Shown here: in pieces, positions 28,236 to 37,503 of the stretch
Position numbering within the stretch: position 1 is the stretch's first letter
Layout of the letters: the number at the start of each line of letters is the position of its first letter
NCBI GenBank assembly: GCA_002722885.1
Contig: PBNE01000001.1
Coordinates: 36,863 to 100,862, forward strand
DNA: 64,000 nucleotides
Reading direction: 5' to 3'
Source of the DNA: Rhodospirillaceae bacterium
GTDB lineage: Bacteria > Pseudomonadota > Alphaproteobacteria > SP197
Position numbers and translations under genes: made by a program
The notes under the pieces: generated by a model
The model's database searches: none
Seen by the model: only the letters and a program-made list of their open reading frames with translations
Told to the model about the DNA's origin: nothing

Positions 28236-30470
28236 CTAGGAGGCGATGCCAAGATCGCGTTTCTTCTGCAGCGCCCAGGCCTGGATGATGCGGTCAGCAA
28301 TCATCGCCATCAGGGCCATAGAGCCACCGGCGATCACACCCTGGCCGAAGCGGGCGTTGGTCAGCGCATCGTAAACCCACTGACCCAGCCCCTTGGTGCC
28401 CACCAGAGCCGCAATGACCAGCATCGCCAAAGCGAACATCACGACCTGATTGAGGCCCAGCATGATCTCAGGAATGGCAAGCGGCAGCTTAACCCGCCAC
28501 AGCACTTGTCGTTCCGTGCAACCCATCATACGCGCCGCCTCGACCGCCACCGGATCGACCTGACGTAGGCCGTGCTCCGTGTAGCGAATGGCCGGAACAA
28601 TCGAATACATGATGATGGCCAGGAGCGCTGAAAAATCGCCCACGAGGAACACCATGATGACCGGGATCAGGAAGACGAACAGCGGCATGGTCTGCAACGT
28701 GTCGTTGATCGGCCGTACAATGGCAGACACGCGATCGTTCTGGGCCGCCAGAATGCCAATCGAGCAGCCGACGAAGAGGCAGATCATCACAGCTGTCGCC
28801 GTCAGGTAGAACGACAGCATCGCGCGTGTCCAGGCACCCGACACCAGCATGAACGTCATACCCAGAAGGGCGAACAGCGCGACCCGCAAGCCGCCGACCT
28901 GATAGGCGATCAGCGTGACCGCACCCATGAAAATCGGCCAGGGCGTTCCTGACGAGCCATAGAAAAACAGCACCGACAGCAGGCCGACAACAACCGTCGC
29001 GCGCCAGTTCGCCAGACGATAGGCGACCGCGGCGAGCGCGATACAAAGGCCCCAGTAGATCGTGGTGGCAACTTCTGTCATCTCGAAGCCCCACGACGTG
29101 GGCCGTGCGATCCGTTCAAGGCCGGCCTTCATCGGCAGCATGAAGAAGTAGAGCGTCCAGGTCTTGATCGTGTCCGTGACGTGGAAGAATTCAACGGTAA
29201 ACCAGCTCACCACATTGTTCAGATCCTCGGCTGGATAGAAGACCCAGGCTTCCGGATAAACTAGCGGCGCACTCAGAACCGAGCAGTTGTCCGGCGAGGC
29301 GTTACAGAACAGCGGCGTGGCCTGATAGATCACCACGCCGACGATCAGTGCCGCAACAATGAGGAACTGGTAGGGGTGCCGCTCCCAGAGCGCACCGGTC
29401 TTTGCCACACGAATCTCACCGCTCCGCTCGGCGAAGCCACGGCTGATGCGGTCCATGATCATGGCCAGGAGCACAATCACAAGACCCGCCAGGAGACTCT
29501 GGCCCGTCTGCGCCTTGCGCATAGTCGAGAGCACTTCCCAGCCGATATCGGCAAAACCGCCAATGATCGCGGCAATGATAACCATAGAAAGCGCCGCCAT
29601 GATGGTCTGGTTCACACCGATCATGATCGTGTGCATCGCCGCGGGAATGCGCACCATGAACAGGAGCTGGAACCCGTTGCAGCCCGACATCTGGCCGCTT
29701 TCGATGATGTTGTCGGGCACGCGGTGCAGGCCCAGCATCACGTTGCGCACCATGGGCGGGCTCGCATAGATTGCCGACGCCACCATACCGACGACAGGAC
29801 CGATGCCGAAAAGAATCAGGATCGGAATGAGATAGGCAAAGGTCGGCACCGTCTGCATGACATCCAGCATCGGTTCGATGATCCGTCGCGCCCAACGGAA
29901 CTGATAGGCCGCCAGACCAAGGGTGAGGCCAATGAACAGCGAAAGAGGAACCGACATGCCGACCAGTGCCAGAGTCGACATGCTCTCTTCCCAATACCCC
30001 ACGATCACCATGTAGAGCAGGGCCGCAACACAGAAGGCGGCCAGCTTCGGGCCCTTGGCCGCATAGGCGATAATCGCAACAATCGCGATCGTCACAGGCC
30101 AGGGAGAGATTTGTAGTAGGTCCTGCAGACCCGGAATGTCGTATTTGGTACCGCTGATCTCGACAATACCGCCGGCCATGGGCCAGGATAAAACGCCGGA
30201 AAGGAAGCGGAAGAACGGCTTGAAGTTCAGCGTGAACCAATCCATCCCCGCTTCAAGCATGCCTTCGATGGTCAGTGTTTCGTCACCGAAGCTGATCGCA
30301 AATAGCCAGTCTTTCGGATAGCTGACCAGCCACTTGTAGTCTTCGCGCAGCACCAGGCAGAGCACGGTGATGGCACCGAACACCATCCAGCAGATGAGCT
30401 GGGGCGAGAACCGTCCCAGTATCGAGCCGCCGGAAGGAAGTTCCGCCTGGTCCTGTGTCGCGACAGTCAT
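28236..30470 (-). CDS. proW: Glycine betaine/proline-type ABC transporter, double permease
   Basis: 744 aa inner-membrane protein holding two complete ProW-like permease domains in one chain. The first has VPTFAYLIPILILFGIGP near residue 205 and its EAA-type loop GQMSGCNGFQLLFMVRIPAA near 265. The second has MPLFVFLIPVIMVFLVG and EAARMMGCTERQVLWRVKLP near 640. Between them lies a long insert with a cysteine-bearing loop (FCNASPDNCS). Most ProW proteins have one such domain; tandem forms are known in marine alphaproteobacteria. It overlaps proV (30467-30470). No substrate-binding protein gene is adjacent. Confidence 0.9.
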   Translation of the reverse strand: MTVATQDQAELPSGGSILGRFSPQLICWMVFGAITVLCLVLREDYKWLVSYPKDWLFAISFGDETLTIEGMLEAGMDWFTLNFKPFFRFLSGVLSWPMAGGIVEISGTKYDIPGLQDLLQISPWPVTIAIVAIIAYAAKGPKLAAFCVAALLYMVIVGYWEESMSTLALVGMSVPLSLFIGLTLGLAAYQFRWARRIIEPMLDVMQTVPTFAYLIPILILFGIGPVVGMVASAIYASPPMVRNVMLGLHRVPDNIIESGQMSGCNGFQLLFMVRIPAAMHTIMIGVNQTIMAALSMVIIAAIIGGFADIGWEVLSTMRKAQTGQSLLAGLVIVLLAMIMDRISRGFAERSGEIRVAKTGALWERHPYQFLIVAALIVGVVIYQATPLFCNASPDNCSVLSAPLVYPEAWVFYPAEDLNNVVSWFTVEFFHVTDTIKTWTLYFFMLPMKAGLERIARPTSWGFEMTEVATTIYWGLCIALAAVAYRLANWRATVVVGLLSVLFFYGSSGTPWPIFMGAVTLIAYQVGGLRVALFALLGMTFMLVSGAWTRAMLSFYLTATAVMICLFVGCSIGILAAQNDRVSAIVRPINDTLQTMPLFVFLIPVIMVFLVGDFSALLAIIMYSIVPAIRYTEHGLRQVDPVAVEAARMMGCTERQVLWRVKLPLAIPEIMLGLNQVVMFALAMLVIAALVGTKGLGQWVYDALTNARFGQGVIAGGSMALMAMIADRIIQAWALQKKRDLGIAS

Positions 30471-31558
30471 GAACCGCCTCCTTCGGGATGCTCGCTGGCC
30501 AGGGCCGACAAGACCGCCTGGGGCGTGACCTGTCCAATCACATTGCCGCCGTCGTTCTTCACGGCGATGGCACCCAGACTGTCGCCGAACTTCGGCATCA
30601 GACGTTCCAGCGTCATTCCGGCATCAACCGCATTGGCATGGTCAAGATCATCGGCGACGGGCTGCGCGATGTCTCCGACGGTGATGACCTTCACGCGCGG
30701 CACGTCCTGCGTGAATTCCTCGACGTAGTCGTCGGCCGGCTGCATCACAACCTCGGCCGGTGTCCCGATCTGAACGATCTGGCCATCTTTCATGATCGCA
30801 ATGCGATCGGCCAGACGGAGAGCCTCAAGGAAATCGTGGGTAATAAAGACGATCGTCTTGTGCAGCATCTGCTGCAGGCGCAGGAACTCATCCTGCATCT
30901 GACGACGGATCAGCGGATCGAGTGCAGAGAACGGTTCGTCCAGAAACCACAGCTCCGGTTCGACCGCCAGGCTCCTAGCGATACCGACGCGCTGCTGCTG
31001 GCCGCCGGACAAATGCCGCGGGTAACTCGTCTCACGCCCGCTCAGGCCGACGAGCTCGATCATCTCCATCGCCCGCGCCAAACGCGCGGCCTTGTCGATA
31101 CCCTGCACCTGAAGCGGAAAGGCCACATTCTCGACAACCGACAGGTGGGGCAACAGTCCGAAGTTCTGGAACACCATGCCCATCTTGTGTCGGCGAATAT
31201 CGATCAGCTTCTCCTTGCTGACCTGGAGCAAGTCCTCATCATCCAGAATCACCTCGCCGGCCGTCGGCTCAACGAGGCGCGACAGGCAACGTACGATGGT
31301 GGACTTGCCGGAGCCGGACAGTCCCATGATGACGAAGATCTCGCCGACATGAACATCGAAGCTGACATCACAGGCCGCACCTATGTGACCGGTGTCACGA
31401 ACCTTCTCAACCAGAGACGCAGGGTCGGAAACATCACCGTTACCATTCGTGAAAAAGGTGTCAGCGTCGGGGCCGTAGACTTTCCAAACGTGACGGCACG
31501 TCAGTTTGACATCCCGGCCCGATGCCGCCGCAACTTCCTGTCCAGACGTTTCCGCCAT
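30467..31558 (-). CDS. proV: Glycine betaine/proline-type ABC transporter ATPase
   Basis: 363 aa with the ProV/OpuAA architecture. It has Walker A GLSGSGKST, Q-loop MVFQNFGLLPH, signature HLSGGQQQRVGIARSLA, Walker B LWFLDEPFSALDP and switch ITHDFLEAL, all intact. The N-terminal insert typical of ProV precedes Walker A. The C-terminal 75 residues form a shortened CBS-like sensory region (from RVKVITVGDIAQPV). It powers the double permease encoded next. The substrate is probably glycine betaine or a related quaternary compound. Confidence 0.92.
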   Translation of the reverse strand: MAETSGQEVAAASGRDVKLTCRHVWKVYGPDADTFFTNGNGDVSDPASLVEKVRDTGHIGAACDVSFDVHVGEIFVIMGLSGSGKSTIVRCLSRLVEPTAGEVILDDEDLLQVSKEKLIDIRRHKMGMVFQNFGLLPHLSVVENVAFPLQVQGIDKAARLARAMEMIELVGLSGRETSYPRHLSGGQQQRVGIARSLAVEPELWFLDEPFSALDPLIRRQMQDEFLRLQQMLHKTIVFITHDFLEALRLADRIAIMKDGQIVQIGTPAEVVMQPADDYVEEFTQDVPRVKVITVGDIAQPVADDLDHANAVDAGMTLERLMPKFGDSLGAIAVKNDGGNVIGQVTPQAVLSALASEHPEGGGS

Positions 31559-31637
31559 TTCACCTCACCATGAACCGGCACAATGCGTGCCTGTCCTGCT
31601 CCAAAAGTTTGTTGTTGTGATCTAACGCCGCAGATTG

Positions 31638-31665
31638 GCTATAGATTAGACGGCTTCAACACCAA
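31638..31665 (-). promoter_or_regulatory. Putative promoter of the proV-proW-betI operon
   Basis: On the minus strand TTGGTG (31665-31660) and TATAGC (31643-31638) are separated by 16 bp and lie about 80 bp upstream of the proV start. Consensus match is moderate. A BetI-type operator was not recognised. Confidence 0.4.
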
Positions 31666-31935
31666 GCGTCCACCGTCCCGGAAGTCGCACGCAACACAGA
31701 GCCTGTCAGATTCGTACAATTTCACGTCATGGGACCCGATTGAGCGCGACCAACCTCCAGCCGGGCGTGACCGCAGTCACGGATTCTGCAGAAGGCAACT
31801 GTCCAAGGGTGATGATGGTCACGACGCTCCAATGAGCGGGTTCCCTGTCTTTTCAATCCTGCCTACATAGTTCGCAGAGCGCGAATCATGTAGTCTTCAT
31901 TGGGATCAGGTGGTTCTCGCTCCGGCACATGGGCG

Positions 31936-31951
31936 CGGAGGTAGACCTCCG
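31936..31951 (+). repeat. Short inverted repeat ahead of the receiver-domain stub
   Basis: Seven-base arms CGGAGGT/ACCTCCG flank AG. In RNA the two-base loop is tight, so it may act as a DNA site rather than a hairpin. It lies 17 bp before the stub's ATG and next to its strong AGGAGGGAG ribosome site. Confidence 0.3.
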
Positions 31952-31967
31952 TGGTGCAGGAGGGAGA

Positions 31968-32129
31968 ATGACAGAGATCTTTCTGATCGTCGACGACAGC
32001 AGACTGGCACGCATCATGGCTGCCGGTCTGATTGCCGAACGCCGTTCGGAAACGTCGGTCGTTGAAGCCGAGAACGCCGATCCGGGTCAGGAGATAGCGG
32101 GTCATTGGCTCGAACCATTCTTGACATAA
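31968..32129 (+). pseudogene. Truncated CheY-like receiver domain
   Basis: Starts MTEIFLIVDDSRLARIMAAG with the paired aspartates of a receiver domain and continues VVEAENADPGQEIA, resembling the first 45 residues of single-domain response regulators. It then diverges and ends after 53 aa, inside the 3' end of cheR on the other strand. The phosphoacceptor Asp, the conserved Thr and the Lys are missing, so it cannot act as a response regulator. The ribosome site (AGGAGGGAG) is excellent, so a short peptide may still be made. It is probably what is left of a cheY deleted by rearrangement. Confidence 0.65.
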
Positions 32130-32983
32130 ACCACGGCCGTTCCGGTTGCAGCGCGCGCAAATCCGCTGCCCTCCTCCAGGCGATCCGTGACTCCTAGAAG
32201 GAGCAGACCCTCAGATTTCAACGCCTTGTGCAGCACCTGAACCGCCCGCCTTTGGGCGTCGGCATCCAGGTAGATGAAAACATTGCGGCACAAGGCCAGG
32301 TCCACATCCCGGACGGGAGGTAGGTCATCCATTAGATTGTGCTGTTCGAAGCGGACCACAACCCGCAAACCGGCTCGAACCCGACGCCTGTGAGCATCGT
32401 CCGGCAAACGCTCGAACCAGACATCGCGTCCCGGAGGCAACTGCCGAAAGGCGTCCAGTCCAGGCCCGCCATAGACCGCCTTTTCGGCGATGGAAACCAT
32501 CGCACGGCTGACGTCCGACCCTAGCAACCGGAGGTTCCAGGCGGCCAAATCTTCGCCCGCCTCGTTCAACGCATCCTGAACCAGAATCGCGACCGTGTAG
32601 GCTTCTTCGCCGGAAGAACACCCCGCAGACCAGATTGACAGCCCGCGGTCTCCTTCCTCACGTTTTCTCGCGATGAGCTCCGGCAGCAAACTGGCGGACA
32701 GCACGTCGAGTTGGTTGGGGTCGCGAAAGAAGTATGTTTCGTGAACAGTCACCGCATCGACAAACGACAGCCAGCGCGGGTCGTGTGTCGGCCTGCCGAG
32801 GAGGTCATCCAGCCGGCACCGAAGGTCTTTCACGTTCTGTTGCCTGACGAGCGATGCGACCTTGCGCTCCAACACAGCTTCGCGCTTCAAGCCGCATCGG
32901 TCGCGCAGCTCAGTCATAAGCAGATCAACCGAATCGCTTTGACGTTCATCCGCCCGATCCGAAGCCTGGATTGTCGAGGTCAT
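32102..32983 (-). CDS. cheR: CheR-type chemoreceptor glutamate methyltransferase
   Basis: 293 aa. The N-terminal helical CheR domain (about 15-75) is followed by SFVDAVTVHETYFFRDPNQL, the SAM-binding SIWSAGCSSGEEAYTVAIL (residues about 115-133), LLGSDVSRAMVSIAEKAVY and DLALCRNVFIYLD. It uses S-adenosylmethionine to methylate receptor glutamates during adaptation. It lies 19 bp after the chemoreceptor gene, so the two form an operon. It overlaps the receiver stub convergently by 28 bp. Confidence 0.93.
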   Translation of the reverse strand: MTSTIQASDRADERQSDSVDLLMTELRDRCGLKREAVLERKVASLVRQQNVKDLRCRLDDLLGRPTHDPRWLSFVDAVTVHETYFFRDPNQLDVLSASLLPELIARKREEGDRGLSIWSAGCSSGEEAYTVAILVQDALNEAGEDLAAWNLRLLGSDVSRAMVSIAEKAVYGGPGLDAFRQLPPGRDVWFERLPDDAHRRRVRAGLRVVVRFEQHNLMDDLPPVRDVDLALCRNVFIYLDADAQRRAVQVLHKALKSEGLLLLGVTDRLEEGSGFARAATGTAVVYVKNGSSQ

Positions 32984-33002
32984 GGTGAATCCGCTCGCTG
33001 CC

Positions 33003-34505
33003 TCATTCCGTCTTGAAACGGTCGACCTGTTCGCGGGAACGCTGCGCCAGCTTCGAGAGTTCGATCATGGTAGCGGTGATCTCCTCGGCCGCTGTGGCAT
33101 TGCCCTGGCCGATCTCGCGCAGCGAGCCCACGTTGACTTCAATACGCGCAACCGACGCCCTCTGCTGTTCGACGGCGGCAGCCACCGAACGGACCATGGC
33201 ATCAGACTCGGATACACGGTGGGAGATCTCGTTCATCGCCTCCTCGAACCGCTCCGCCGTGCTCAGGCTTCGAGTCGCATCCGCTTCGACCTGCTTGACC
33301 AGGCTCTGAATCTCCTGCGCCGACTGGGCGGCATCCTCTGCCAACTGCCCGACCTGCTCGGCGACAACTGCAAACCCCTTGCCGTGATCGCCCGCGCGGG
33401 CGGCCTCGATCGACGCATTCAGCGACAGCATGTGCGTCTCCGACGCAATCCGTGTGATCGCGTCCGAAATCCGGTTGATGCGTTTGCTGTCTTCTTTGAT
33501 GCCACGCACCGCCTGCATCATGGTCGCCATCCGCTGGTGACCATCCTCAACCAGTCGGGCCGCAGCGGCGGCCTGCTGCGAGGCTTCACGCGTTGTCATC
33601 GCAGCTTTGGTAATCGACTGGCTGGTCTGCTGCATCGCATCGGCGATCTGGTTCAGATCGTCAATCTGTACCTGTGCGCCCTCAGCGACCTGACCAATCG
33701 CACTGCTCGCCTGGGATGCACCGCCGGCGACCTGGGTTGTGTTTCCCGAGAGCTCACGCAAGGCTGTGCGGGTTTCGTCCATCAGGCGGTTGAAGGCCGT
33801 CGAAGCACTGCCGATCTCGTCATCCATATCGTGGTTGTGACGGCGCGTGAAATCGAGATTGCTCGCCACGTCCTGAAGCAGACGGCTGAGCTCGGAGACC
33901 GGCGCGACAACATGATTTCGTACGAGATAGGCGGCAAGAAGGGCAAAAAACAGGAAGCTCGCCACCGACCCGATAATGATTAGGTTGCGGGTGTATTCGA
34001 GCTGTTTTAGCAGGGCCAGCCGTTCGTTCAGAATCCGTGTGGCGATGGCACCCGACATCGAGCGCATGTTCTCGACCGCATCATCGATGCGGGAGGCCGA
34101 GATTTCGCCCAGCTCGGCCTCGGTCGTATCATGCAGGTAGTCGCCAAGCGCAGAGACCGCAGCGCGCACACCCCAGTCGGCCTCGCGCATCCAAGGACGC
34201 GACTCCAGAGTCCTCAAGGACAAGGAAATCTGATCGGCGAGCGTCAAAATCTGCTCGCGTGTCTCATTGTCGACCGCTGAACCGTTCACATCCAGCAGCT
34301 GGCTGCGGAGTGACAGTTCCAGAAGATCGCCACGGAGGTCCTGCACCAGGATCAGATCCTCGTAGAGATCGGACGTCAGGGAATCCATCCTGACACTGAC
34401 CTTTGTGAGCTGGTCATAGGCCGTTGCCGCCATGCCCAGTGACAACGCCACGGCGATAAGCATCGCGAGGTAGAGCTTCGCGCTGATCGACATCGATTTG
34501 AGCAT
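33003..34505 (-). CDS. Methyl-accepting chemotaxis protein
   Basis: 500 aa. One membrane helix near 5-28 ([18 protein letters not shown]), a helical periplasmic sensor domain to about 185, a second helix ([20 protein letters not shown]), then a HAMP domain and a long coiled-coil signalling domain. The hairpin tip is [23 protein letters not shown] 34505 ([10 protein letters not shown]) is chosen over a GTG/ATG further upstream because the first helix begins at once. The sensor domain has no Cache motif that I can name; it looks like a four-helix bundle. It is divergent from the Rieske gene. Ligand unknown. Confidence 0.92.
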   Translation of the reverse strand: MLKSMSISAKLYLAMLIAVALSLGMAATAYDQLTKVSVRMDSLTSDLYEDLILVQDLRGDLLELSLRSQLLDVNGSAVDNETREQILTLADQISLSLRTLESRPWMREADWGVRAAVSALGDYLHDTTEAELGEISASRIDDAVENMRSMSGAIATRILNERLALLKQLEYTRNLIIIGSVASFLFFALLAAYLVRNHVVAPVSELSRLLQDVASNLDFTRRHNHDMDDEIGSASTAFNRLMDETRTALRELSGNTTQVAGGASQASSAIGQVAEGAQVQIDDLNQIADAMQQTSQSITKAAMTTREASQQAAAAARLVEDGHQRMATMMQAVRGIKEDSKRINRISDAITRIASETHMLSLNASIEAARAGDHGKGFAVVAEQVGQLAEDAAQSAQEIQSLVKQVEADATRSLSTAERFEEAMNEISHRVSESDAMVRSVAAAVEQQRASVARIEVNVGSLREIGQGNATAAEEITATMIELSKLAQRSREQVDRFKTE

Positions 34506-34685
34506 GTCTGCTCCCGCACATTCGGGATGGCCATGGCGGCAGCCCCAGTCATCCCTCACGTGTTATCTCACAGGTCAGGCGGACGATGAAGCACCAAGGC
34601 CAAGTGTTGTGCGTATGGTCACGCCCATTGAAAGCATTGCCGGCACAGGCCAAACTGCCCAAAACAGTGAAGGGAGCCGCCAACG

Positions 34686-35822
34686 ATGCTGGAATCAGCT
34701 GACGTCGAAGCACTTTTCCGGCCCACCGCCGAGGCGGTGGGGCTCCCTGCCCGTGCCTACACTTGCGAGGAGTTTGCCCACGAAGAGTATAGGGAGCTCT
34801 TCGCCCGAACCTGGATGTGTGCCGGCTACGCCCACGAGATTCCCGATATCGGTGATGTCATACCGCGCACGGTGGCAGGAGCGCCCCTGCTGTTCACGCG
34901 TACCAAGTCCGGTGACATCCGTTGTTTTCACAACATCTGCACCCATCGCGGCACAAAGCTGGTCAGCGAAGAAGCCAAACAACAACAGGCATTGCGCTGC
35001 CGCTATCACGGCTGGACCTTCGATCTGGAGGGCAATCTGAGGGTGACGCCGCACTGGGGCGGCCACAACCAACCCAACGCCGACGACCTCGACAAATCGT
35101 GCCTGAGGCTGAAACAGGTCCGCATGGCACAGTGGCATGAATGGCTGTTTGTGAACCTGGATGGTCAGGCCGAATCCTTCGAGAGCTATGCCGCACCGTT
35201 CTTGGCCCATGTCGAAGAGTACGACATCGATCACGCCAAGTGGTGCCGCACCATGCCCTATGAGATTAAGGGCAACTGGAAGATCGTCGTCGAGAACTAC
35301 CTCGAGACCCTGCACCTCAACTACGTCCACACCCTTCTTGCCGAGGTCGCACCCTTCGAAGAGCATGAAGTCCTTGCCGACAAGGCATGCTTGGGCACAA
35401 TCATCCATGTCGGCCTGCCGGATTCCTGGGCGCCTGAGCAAGCTCTGCCGCGGTGGCCGGGCATCGGCGACAACAACCGCACGGCCAAGAATCTGGCGCT
35501 CTTTCCGAACTTCAAGTTTGTGATCGGGCCCGATCACTGCTGTTCAATGGTCGAGTTTCCCGATGGCGCCGGTCTGTCGCACCAGCGCTGGGACTTCTAT
35601 TTCCATGGCGATGGCGCCACGGCCGATCGTTACGGCCCGGCGCGGGATGCCATCATCGATTTCTACGACAAGACCAATGTTGAGGATTTCGGCGCCGTCG
35701 AGGCGGTCCAGCAGGGCCATCTGTCGCCTGCCATGGCGGGAGCACGATTTAACGGCGTCTGGGAAGGCGGTGTGCACCACTTCCAGAAGCTGGTCGCACA
35801 ACACATGACAGCGCAGAGATGA
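34686..35822 (+). CDS. Rieske-type ring-hydroxylating/demethylating oxygenase, alpha subunit
   Basis: 378 aa. The Rieske [2Fe-2S] ligands are CTHRG (85-89) and CRYHGW (105-110). The catalytic non-heme iron region is NWKIVVENYLETLHLNYVH (about 198-217). The family covers aromatic dioxygenases and quaternary-amine oxygenases (glycine betaine, stachydrine, carnitine). With the BKACE and metallo-hydrolase genes immediately downstream, a quaternary amine or aliphatic substrate is more likely than an arene. ATG 34686 follows AAGGGAG. No reductase gene is adjacent, so electrons must come from elsewhere. The stop overlaps an ATG (ATGA), but the next gene probably starts 30 bp later. Confidence 0.88.
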   Translation: MLESADVEALFRPTAEAVGLPARAYTCEEFAHEEYRELFARTWMCAGYAHEIPDIGDVIPRTVAGAPLLFTRTKSGDIRCFHNICTHRGTKLVSEEAKQQQALRCRYHGWTFDLEGNLRVTPHWGGHNQPNADDLDKSCLRLKQVRMAQWHEWLFVNLDGQAESFESYAAPFLAHVEEYDIDHAKWCRTMPYEIKGNWKIVVENYLETLHLNYVHTLLAEVAPFEEHEVLADKACLGTIIHVGLPDSWAPEQALPRWPGIGDNNRTAKNLALFPNFKFVIGPDHCCSMVEFPDGAGLSHQRWDFYFHGDGATADRYGPARDAIIDFYDKTNVEDFGAVEAVQQGHLSPAMAGARFNGVWEGGVHHFQKLVAQHMTAQR

Positions 35823-35851
35823 TCGGGCCAGGTACCGAAAAGGACATCACC

Positions 35852-36733
35852 ATGAACAACGACGTCTTCATCACCTGTGCTCTAACCGGCGCCGGCGACA
35901 CCACGGGCAAGAGCCCCTATGTCCCGGTCACCCCGGAGCAGATCGCCGATTCTGCGATCAAGGCGGCCAAGGCCGGCGCGGCCATCGCCCATATTCATGT
36001 TCGCGATATCGAGACCGGTCAGGGCAACCGCGACCGGGAGGCCTTCCGCGAGGTCGTGGCGCGCATTCGCGACAGCGACACTGATGTCATCATCAACCTG
36101 ACCACCGGCATGGGCGGCGACTACACACCCGATCCCGACGACCCCAGCCGCGCCGCCGAAGGCAGTGACATGGCGAGCCCCGAGGACCGTGTTCTTCACA
36201 TCGAGGAACTACTGCCCGAAATCTGCAGCCTCGATGTCGCAACCATGAACTTCCCCGATGGGGCGTTCATGAATGTCCCCTCACACCTGCGCATCATGGC
36301 CGACCAGATCAAGGCTGCAGGCATCAAGCCGGAGCTCGAGTGTTTCGACCTCGGGCACGTTCGGCTGGCGAATCAGCTCATCAAGGAAGGTCACATTGAC
36401 GAACCGCCCCTGTTCCAGATCTGCCTCGGTGTGCCTTGGGGTGCGCCGGCCGACCCCGAATCGCTCATTACCATGCGCAACCTGCTGCCCGAAGGCGCGA
36501 ACTGGTCGGCTTTCGGCATCAGCCGCATGCAGATCCCCATAGCGGCCACCTCGGTCATCGGCGGCGGCAATGTTCGGGTTGGCCTAGAAGACAATCTCTA
36601 TCTCGACCGTGGTGTTCTGGCGACCAATGAACAGCTTGTCGACCGCGCCGTCGGCGTGATCGAACGCCTGGGCAGCAAGGTCCTGAGCCCGGCCGAGACT
36701 CGTCAGAAGCTGGGCCTGACACAACAGCACTGA
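35852..36733 (+). CDS. BKACE-family (DUF849) beta-keto acid cleavage enzyme
   Basis: 293 aa zinc TIM-barrel enzyme that condenses a beta-keto acid with acetyl-CoA and splits it to acetoacetyl-CoA plus a shortened product. MNNDVFITCALTGAGDT at the start, AHIHVRDIETGQG (metal-binding His pair) and GGNVRVGLEDNLYLDRG near 240 are diagnostic. The N-terminal wording closely resembles members used on 3-dehydrocarnitine, which give glycine betaine, but that is an inference from memory. ATG 35852 follows AAAGGAC; the ATG at 35819 is less likely. Its stop overlaps the next ATG (TGATG). Confidence 0.88.
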   Translation: MNNDVFITCALTGAGDTTGKSPYVPVTPEQIADSAIKAAKAGAAIAHIHVRDIETGQGNRDREAFREVVARIRDSDTDVIINLTTGMGGDYTPDPDDPSRAAEGSDMASPEDRVLHIEELLPEICSLDVATMNFPDGAFMNVPSHLRIMADQIKAAGIKPELECFDLGHVRLANQLIKEGHIDEPPLFQICLGVPWGAPADPESLITMRNLLPEGANWSAFGISRMQIPIAATSVIGGGNVRVGLEDNLYLDRGVLATNEQLVDRAVGVIERLGSKVLSPAETRQKLGLTQQH

Positions 36734-37503
36734 TGGAGATCGCCACACAGTGGTTTCACACGCGCTCCTGCAGCGATGGCGTGACCATGCTGTGGGAGCC
36801 CGATGCCGCGTCCAGCACCCGCTGCAACATCTGGCACGTTGCTGGCCGCGACCGTGATCTGCTGATAGATACCGGCATGGGCGTTCTGCCGCTGGCACCA
36901 GAGATCGCGAAACTCAGTGACCGAGACATCCTGTGTTTCGGCACCCACAGTCACTTCGACCATGTCGGCGGCCATCACGAGTTCGACCGTCGCCTGATGC
37001 ATCCAGCCGAGGCCGCCATCATGGCCGCTCCGGACCGGGACAACATGATCATCGAGGGCTGGGTCCACACCGACACCTTTGAGGCCTTCCCCTATGAAGG
37101 TTTCGAGCCCGAGTGTTACACGGTGACCGCAGCGCCGATCACCGACCCTGTTGAAAACGGCGACATCATCGATCTGGGCGACCGTGCGTTCCATGTCCTG
37201 CACCTGCCGGGCCATTCACCGGGAAGCTGCGCCGTGTACGAGGACGCGACGGGTCTGTTATTCTCAGGCGATATCATCCTTGATGGCAATCTACTCGATG
37301 ATCTCTACCATTCGTCGCCGGACGACTTCATCGGGTCGATGGAACGGCTCAAGGAGTTGCCCGTGACGACCGTTCATGCCGGCCATCACGAGAGTTTCGG
37401 CCGTGACCGCATGGTCGAGATCGCCGATGACTATATCGCCGGACGCCGCCTTTCCGGTTGTCCGGCCGCCAAAGGAAACAGCCATGACCCTAGAGGTCGC
37501 TAA
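36733..37503 (+). CDS. Metallo-beta-lactamase-fold hydrolase, first of a tandem pair
   Basis: 256 aa. Zinc motifs are THSHFDHVGGH (about 75-85), PGHSPGS (about 158) and the Asp of FSGDIILDG. The HAGHHESFGRDRM segment supplies the last His. The closest general type is glyoxalase II-like or quorum-lactonase-like single-domain hydrolases. The ATG overlaps the BKACE stop by one base. The following gene encodes a paralogue, and the two coding regions overlap by 20 bp. It may hydrolyse a thioester or lactone produced in the same pathway. The C-terminal SHDPRGR tail lies within that overlap. Confidence 0.85.
   Translation: MEIATQWFHTRSCSDGVTMLWEPDAASSTRCNIWHVAGRDRDLLIDTGMGVLPLAPEIAKLSDRDILCFGTHSHFDHVGGHHEFDRRLMHPAEAAIMAAPDRDNMIIEGWVHTDTFEAFPYEGFEPECYTVTAAPITDPVENGDIIDLGDRAFHVLHLPGHSPGSCAVYEDATGLLFSGDIILDGNLLDDLYHSSPDDFIGSMERLKELPVTTVHAGHHESFGRDRMVEIADDYIAGRRLSGCPAAKGNSHDPRGR

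Larger units (their letters stand above)
31559..31967. other. Intergenic region between the betaine operon and chemotaxis genes
   Basis: About 400 bp containing the likely proV promoter and, near its end, the palindrome GGAGGTAGACCTCC (31937-31950) just before the receiver-domain stub. Short open frames here lack family features and codon character. No RNA gene seen. Confidence 0.45.

Noticed and set aside
29376..30116. Plus-strand frame of 246 codons opposite the permease
   Set aside because: His/Arg/Asn-rich and hydrophilic, mirror of membrane codons; not a gene.
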